Shown here one piece after another: positions 14,902 to 18,220 of a stretch of DNA of 18,220 nt. Source of the DNA: Chloroflexota bacterium (GTDB lineage: Bacteria > Chloroflexota > Chloroflexia > Thermomicrobiales > JADLAZ01). Positions within the stretch are counted from its first letter, which is position 1, and each line of letters begins with the position of its first letter. A model generated the notes under the pieces. The model saw nothing but the letters and a program-made list of their open reading frames with translations. It ran no database searches and was not told the DNA's origin. The DNA is taken from contig JADLAZ010000175.1 in the NCBI GenBank assembly GCA_020849725.1, positions 1-18,220 of the forward strand. Direction: 5' to 3'. The translations under genes and the position numbers were made by a program.

Positions 14902-15387
14902 CTACTCGGCAAAGGCCGCCATGAGCTTGTTTTCCTGCTCCTTCGTCAGATTGCTGGCGATCAACTCGAAGGGCTGGCCCTTGACTGCCTCGACCACTTT
15001 GTCCTGCACGGCGCCGCTCGTCAGCAGGAAGAGCGCCGAGGTGCCCTCGGTCACCTGGCCGCGCACGTCCTTGATGAAGTTGTCATCGATGCCGACATCG
15101 GCCATCGAGCCGGTCAGCGCGCCCATCGCCGCGCCAATCGCCAGGCCCAGCAGCGGAATGAAGAAGATCAGCCCGAACAGCATCCCCCAGAAGGCGCCGT
15201 TGAGCGCGCCGGCGCCGGCCAGGTTGTGCAACTGGCGCGTCTTCGGCTTCTTCTTGCCCTGCTCCCAGGTGACGACAGCCGCGTCGAGAACGGTGATCAA
15301 CTGCTGCTTCTGAAGGCCCTGCAGCGTGTCGACCATGCGATCGGCGCCGCCGGGCGTAGCGAACTTCAGGACGGTCATTGTCGCCAT
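14902..15387 (-). CDS. DUF1269-family protein (second of two paralogs)
   Basis: 161 aa, no established function. Residues 1-45 follow the family pattern (ADRMVDTLQGLQKQQLITVLDAAVV). A hydrophobic Gly/Ala-rich hairpin spans about 58-93, and the C-terminal part has SALFLLTSGAVQDKVVEAVKG and ends in a KEQENKLMAA helix. It is related in layout to the 6226-6708 protein but clearly diverged. The ATG at 15385-15387 follows AAGGGAG by 6 nt; an in-frame ATG three codons in is a less likely start. It is 79 bp downstream of the ECF sigma gene and 45 bp upstream of the M20 gene. A CCACC-N3-GGTGG palindrome lies 39 bp before the start. Confidence 0.87.
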   Translation of the reverse strand: MATMTVLKFATPGGADRMVDTLQGLQKQQLITVLDAAVVTWEQGKKKPKTRQLHNLAGAGALNGAFWGMLFGLIFFIPLLGLAIGAAMGALTGSMADVGIDDNFIKDVRGQVTEGTSALFLLTSGAVQDKVVEAVKGQPFELIASNLTKEQENKLMAAFAE

Positions 15388-15426
15388 GATGATCTCCCTT
15401 CAGATGACGAGACACGGTAGCACGCG

Positions 15427-15439
15427 CCACCATCGGTGG
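15427..15439. promoter_or_regulatory. 13-bp palindrome CCACCATCGGTGG upstream of the DUF1269 gene
   Basis: Perfect 5-bp arms around ATC, extended to 6 bp with G15426 and C15440. It differs by one base from the palindrome at 16146-16158 in front of the sigma gene, suggesting a shared binding site. It lies between the sigma stop and the DUF1269 start. Confidence 0.4.
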
Positions 15440-15466
15440 CCCAGCGCAGGCGTAGCCAACCTGCTG

Positions 15467-16126
15467 TCAGCCAGTGCCCCGTCCGTGATACACCGGCGCG
15501 GAGCTTTCGGATGAACCATACCCGAGGGCCGACGGCCCAACCAGTTCGCGCAACCGGCGCAAGCCGTGCCGGGTCCGGCTCTTGACTGTGCCCAGCGGGA
15601 GGCCGGTGTGCGCCGCAATCTGGCCCTGGCTCAGGCCGCCGTAGTAGGCCTGGACGAGCACGGTTCGCTGGGCGGCCGGCAGCGCCGTCAGCGCCGCCGC
15701 GACCGCGCGCCGCTGCGTCGCCGCCCAGACCTCACCCTCGACGTCGGCCCGTGAGTCGGGCAACTGACGACCCTCGGCCTCGGAGGCGACCGCCAGCGGC
15801 TCGGCCACCCGCCGCTGCTGAACGCGGTTGACGGCCAGATTGTGCGCGATGCGCCGCAACCAGGGGCCACATCGGCCACGGTCCGCGTCGTATCGCCACG
15901 CCTGCAACCAGACGCGCACGAACAGATCCTGCGTCACATCCTCGGCCTCGTGCCAGTCGCCGACGACGCGCAGCGCCGTGGCGAAAACGAGGCGGGCGTA
16001 GCGCTGGTGCAACTGCGCCAGCGCTGCCGCGTCGCCACCCGCGATAGCGGCCAGGAGATTTGCATCGGTCGCGCTCGCCTCGATCGCATCTGGCGCGCCG
16101 GTGCAGCGCTGGGTCGGACAGATCAT
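15467..16126 (-). CDS. ECF-type RNA polymerase sigma factor
   Basis: 219 aa. It directs RNA polymerase to a specific promoter set. Region 2 spans about 23-92, with RYARLVFATALRVVGDWHEAEDVTQDLFVRVW as the core and helical -10 recognition after it. Region 4 spans about 140-195, with LPAAQRTVLVQAYYGGLSQGQIAAHTGLPLGTVKSR as the helix-turn-helix. An Ala-rich linker joins them, and a 24-residue tail follows region 4. Two N-terminal Cys (C3, C8) are present. GAGG lies about 5 nt before the ATG. No anti-sigma gene is adjacent: downstream is a DUF1269 gene and upstream a divergent STAND regulator. The CCACCAGCGGTGG palindrome lies 20 bp before the start. Confidence 0.93.
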   Translation of the reverse strand: MICPTQRCTGAPDAIEASATDANLLAAIAGGDAAALAQLHQRYARLVFATALRVVGDWHEAEDVTQDLFVRVWLQAWRYDADRGRCGPWLRRIAHNLAVNRVQQRRVAEPLAVASEAEGRQLPDSRADVEGEVWAATQRRAVAAALTALPAAQRTVLVQAYYGGLSQGQIAAHTGLPLGTVKSRTRHGLRRLRELVGPSALGYGSSESSAPVYHGRGTG

Positions 16127-16145
16127 GACAGCCTCATTTTCCAGT

Positions 16146-16158
16146 CCACCAGCGGTGG
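16146..16158. promoter_or_regulatory. 13-bp palindrome CCACCAGCGGTGG upstream of the sigma gene
   Basis: Perfect 5-bp arms around AGC, 20 bp upstream of the sigma start. It matches the 15427-15439 site at 12 of 13 positions. It would sit in the leader or promoter of the sigma transcript. Confidence 0.4.
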
Positions 16159-16220
16159 TCCATGCGCCTACCTTACCATCGTTGCCGGTCGCCCTACCCC
16201 CTCCAATAGGCGGGGATCTA

Positions 16221-16281
16221 GACGGCGCCGTCGCGGCGCGATCGTGGCCATGGAGCGCGACGGCCGCACCGTGTGTATAGT
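16221..16281. promoter_or_regulatory. Divergent intergenic control region between sigma and STAND regulator genes
   Basis: The 235-bp gap holds a perfect 12-bp palindrome GACGGCGCCGTC (16221-16232) and, on the plus strand, a TATAGT box (16276-16281) about 80 bp before the STAND regulator ATG. No good -35 accompanies it. GC-rich palindromes of this kind are common by chance here. Confidence 0.25.
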
Positions 16282-16361
16282 GTTATCGCGGTCAACGCTC
16301 CGCGCTGCCAATTTCGGAATCCGACACCGGCCGCTGGCCGGCCCGTCGCACGAGCGCGATC

Positions 16362-18098
16362 ATGGCCCGGTCCCAACCACACCCACGTGTCGAGCGGGCG
16401 CTGCTCCACCAGCCTGACGCAGAGGGGGCGCCGATCCCGGTCGACACGCCGGCCTGGTTCGCCTGGCTGGAGGCAAACCGAGCCTTCATGTTCGTCGACG
16501 CGGCCGGGCGCTTCACCGCCCTCAAAGAGCGGTCCCGGCGCGCCGGCTCCTTCTGGCGGGCGTTTCGCCGGCAGGGCGGCGCGACGCAGCGCGTCTATCT
16601 CGGGCAGTCACGCGACCTGACACTGAAGCGCCTGACGGCCGCCGCCCACGCCCTGGCGGACGACCCGCCGCACCGGGCGGGGGCCACCCGGGTCGAGACG
16701 CCGGCCGGCGGCGTCAGTCTGGCCCGTGTCGGCGTGCCCCCGGTGCGGCCGGGACACGTCACGCGCGCCCGTCTCCTCGAGCGCCTGCGGGACGACGGTG
16801 TGCCGGTGACGCTGGTCATCGCGCCGGCCGGCTACGGCAAGACGACGCTGCTGGCCAGCTGGATCGCCGTCGACACGCGCCGGGCCGCCTGGTTGTCGCT
16901 CGAGCCGGCCGATGACGATCCGCTCCACTTTTGGGCCGGCGTGCTGGACGGGTTGGACGGAATCGCCCCCGGCGTCGCCGCGCGCGCGCGCACCCTCCTG
17001 CGGGCGCTGCCGGCCGCTGGGGCGACGGCGGTCTTGCCCGCCCTGCTGCCGGACCTGGCCGCGCGCGTCACACTGGATACCCAGGGCCGGCCGGCGCTGC
17101 TGGTCCTCGACGACTACCACCTGATCACCAACCAGCACCTCCACCAGGTGATCGCGGTGCTGGCCGAGCGACTGCCGCCGAGCCTGCGCCTGGTAATCGC
17201 CGGCCGGGAGAGTCCGCCGCTGCCGGTCGCCCGGCTGCGGGCGCGCGGGCAACTGACCGACGTGCGCGCCGCCGACCTGGCTTTCACCGCGCCGGAGACG
17301 CATCGCTTTTTGGGCGAGACCGTAGGGTTGGCGCTCGATGCCGAAACCGCCGCGGCGCTGGCGGATCGAACCGAGGGCTGGGCGGCCGGCCTGCGGATTG
17401 CGGCGCTGGACCTGCGCGACCGCGCTGACCCGGCCGCGTTCATCGCCGACATGCGCGGCCATCACCGCCATCTGACCAGCTACCTGCACGGCGACGTGAT
17501 CGCCCACCAGCCGGCCGCGGTCCAGCAATTCCTGCAGCGCACGGCCGTGCTCGATCGCCTGTGCGCGCCGCTGTGCGCGGCGGTGATCGCCGGGAGCGAC
17601 GACGCGCCCGACCCGGGCGAGCCGGCCTCGAGCCAGGTGATGCTCGAACGGTTGGAGGCGGCCGGCCTGTTCATCGCGCCACTGGACGACGCGGGCATCT
17701 GGTACCGCTACCACGCCCTGTTCGCCGACGCGCTGTTGCACCGGCTGCGAACCGCGGCGCCGGGGATGGAGTCGGAGCTGCGACGGCGGGCGGCGGCCTG
17801 GTATGAAGCCGCGGGTCGGCCGGACGAGGCGATCGAGCAAGCACTGGCGGGCCAGGACTGGGAGCAGGCGGCGCGCTTGATCGAGGATCTGGCCGACGAC
17901 CGGTGGCGACGTGGCGAGTACACGACGCTGCGGCGCTGGCTGGCGGCGCTCCCGGCCGACGTGTCGCGGCGCCGCCCCCGGCTGGCTCTCGCCCGCGCCG
18001 CCATCGCCTACGCCAGCCGCGAGTATCAGCAATTGCCGCGCCTGGTGGACGATCTTGAAGCGAGCCTGGCTGGCGCCCGCGCGCCGAGTAGCGACTAG
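16362..18098 (+). CDS. MalT/LuxR-type STAND ATPase regulator, short form without visible DNA-binding domain
   Basis: 578 aa. Residues about 28-98 form an arm-like domain (FTALKERSRRAGSFWRAFRR…RVYLGQSRDLTLKRL) that often precedes such regulators in Chloroflexi. The NTPase follows, with P-loop APAGYGKTT (154-162) and Walker B LLVLDDYH (246-253), then winged-helix and helical STAND segments with RYHALFADALLHRL and the start of a TPR-like region (about 495-575). Relatives are usually 850-1000 aa and end in a LuxR helix-turn-helix; here TAG at 18096-18098 stops it early. All three frames after the stop close quickly or lack TPR pattern, so a single frameshift does not restore it. ATG at 16362 has only a weak Shine-Dalgarno. 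It may be a decaying gene or a regulator working through a partner. Confidence 0.82.
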   Translation: MARSQPHPRVERALLHQPDAEGAPIPVDTPAWFAWLEANRAFMFVDAAGRFTALKERSRRAGSFWRAFRRQGGATQRVYLGQSRDLTLKRLTAAAHALADDPPHRAGATRVETPAGGVSLARVGVPPVRPGHVTRARLLERLRDDGVPVTLVIAPAGYGKTTLLASWIAVDTRRAAWLSLEPADDDPLHFWAGVLDGLDGIAPGVAARARTLLRALPAAGATAVLPALLPDLAARVTLDTQGRPALLVLDDYHLITNQHLHQVIAVLAERLPPSLRLVIAGRESPPLPVARLRARGQLTDVRAADLAFTAPETHRFLGETVGLALDAETAAALADRTEGWAAGLRIAALDLRDRADPAAFIADMRGHHRHLTSYLHGDVIAHQPAAVQQFLQRTAVLDRLCAPLCAAVIAGSDDAPDPGEPASSQVMLERLEAAGLFIAPLDDAGIWYRYHALFADALLHRLRTAAPGMESELRRRAAAWYEAAGRPDEAIEQALAGQDWEQAARLIEDLADDRWRRGEYTTLRRWLAALPADVSRRRPRLALARAAIAYASREYQQLPRLVDDLEASLAGARAPSSD

Positions 18099-18220
18099 AG
18101 TTCGCTCGTAATAAGGGAGAGGGGGCCAGGAGTGCAACTTGACCCGTCGCGGGGCGTGCGCTCGCCATCGTGCGCCTGGCTCCTACACCGCCCGCTGCCG
18201 GCGGCGGTGATTGACCAGCC
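18099..18220. other. Window end after the STAND regulator; possible start of another gene
   Basis: The first 30 bases are less GC-rich (TAATAAGGGAGAGGGGG) and look intergenic. A GTG at 18132-18134 opens a plus-strand frame of 29 codons to the window edge, with GGGAGAGG upstream as a possible ribosome site. The visible peptide resembles nothing I know and is too short to call a gene. Confidence 0.25.

Noticed and set aside
16608..18137. Minus-strand 509-codon open frame
   Set aside because: Antisense to the STAND regulator, whose Walker motifs are intact; the frame's product is Arg/Gln-rich without domains.
1..18220. tRNA, rRNA or mobile element genes
   Set aside because: No cloverleaf with conserved TTC arm, no rRNA signature and no transposase or integrase motif was found by eye; the arm-like N-terminal domain of the STAND regulator is not a recombinase catalytic domain.

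Overview
This is an ordinary-looking stretch of a high-GC bacterial chromosome, most probably from a Chloroflexota (Chloroflexi) member. The pointers are: a secreted peptidase carrying the 'FPETGH…FG-P-LSEE' surface repeats that I associate with Chloroflexi exported proteins; a large MalT/LuxR-type STAND ATPase with the N-terminal arm domain common in that phylum; DUF1269 proteins; and a promoter with a TAGAAT-type -10 box. No rRNA, tRNA, CRISPR array, transposase or phage gene was seen. The phylum call is from memory of families, not from a database search.

Layout. (1) 1-2551, minus strand: a partial secreted M15/VanY-type metallopeptidase running off the left edge, which appears to start at a CTG codon, then an FAD-dependent DAO-family oxidoreductase. 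(2) 2655-6168: a promoter and small two-helix membrane protein (+), a Gfo/Idh/MocA dehydrogenase (-), a short tandem-repeat intergenic region, then a SAM methyltransferase and an atypical NAD-dependent epimerase-like protein (+), closed by a good hairpin terminator. (3) 6226-16126, minus strand: nine consecutive genes in transcription order - ECF sigma factor, DUF1269 protein, M20 dipeptidase, AbgT-family transporter, peptidase T, glutaminase, DHA2-type MFS exporter, ZIP-like membrane protein, second DUF1269 protein. (4) 16362-18098, plus strand, divergent from the sigma factor: a STAND ATPase regulator that stops before the usual TPR/LuxR DNA-binding region.

How it may work together. The nine-gene minus-strand run has tight spacing from peptidase T to the ZIP-like gene (15-25 bp gaps) and looser spacing elsewhere. 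It joins an aminoacyl-glutamate-type transporter, two zinc/cobalt exopeptidases and a glutaminase, so the simplest reading is scavenging of short peptides or glutamyl conjugates down to glutamate and ammonia. An alternative is an efflux island, because AbgT and DHA2 families both include drug exporters. A near-identical 13-bp palindrome (CCACCANCGGTGG) precedes both the sigma gene and the DUF1269 gene, and a separate promoter with a 12-bp palindrome over its -35 box precedes AbgT.

The most unusual points are the CTG start, the loss of the YxxxK dyad in the epimerase, the loss of ligand residues in the ZIP-like protein, the sigma factor without an adjacent anti-sigma gene, and the truncated STAND regulator. 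I found no clearly new defence or mobile system.
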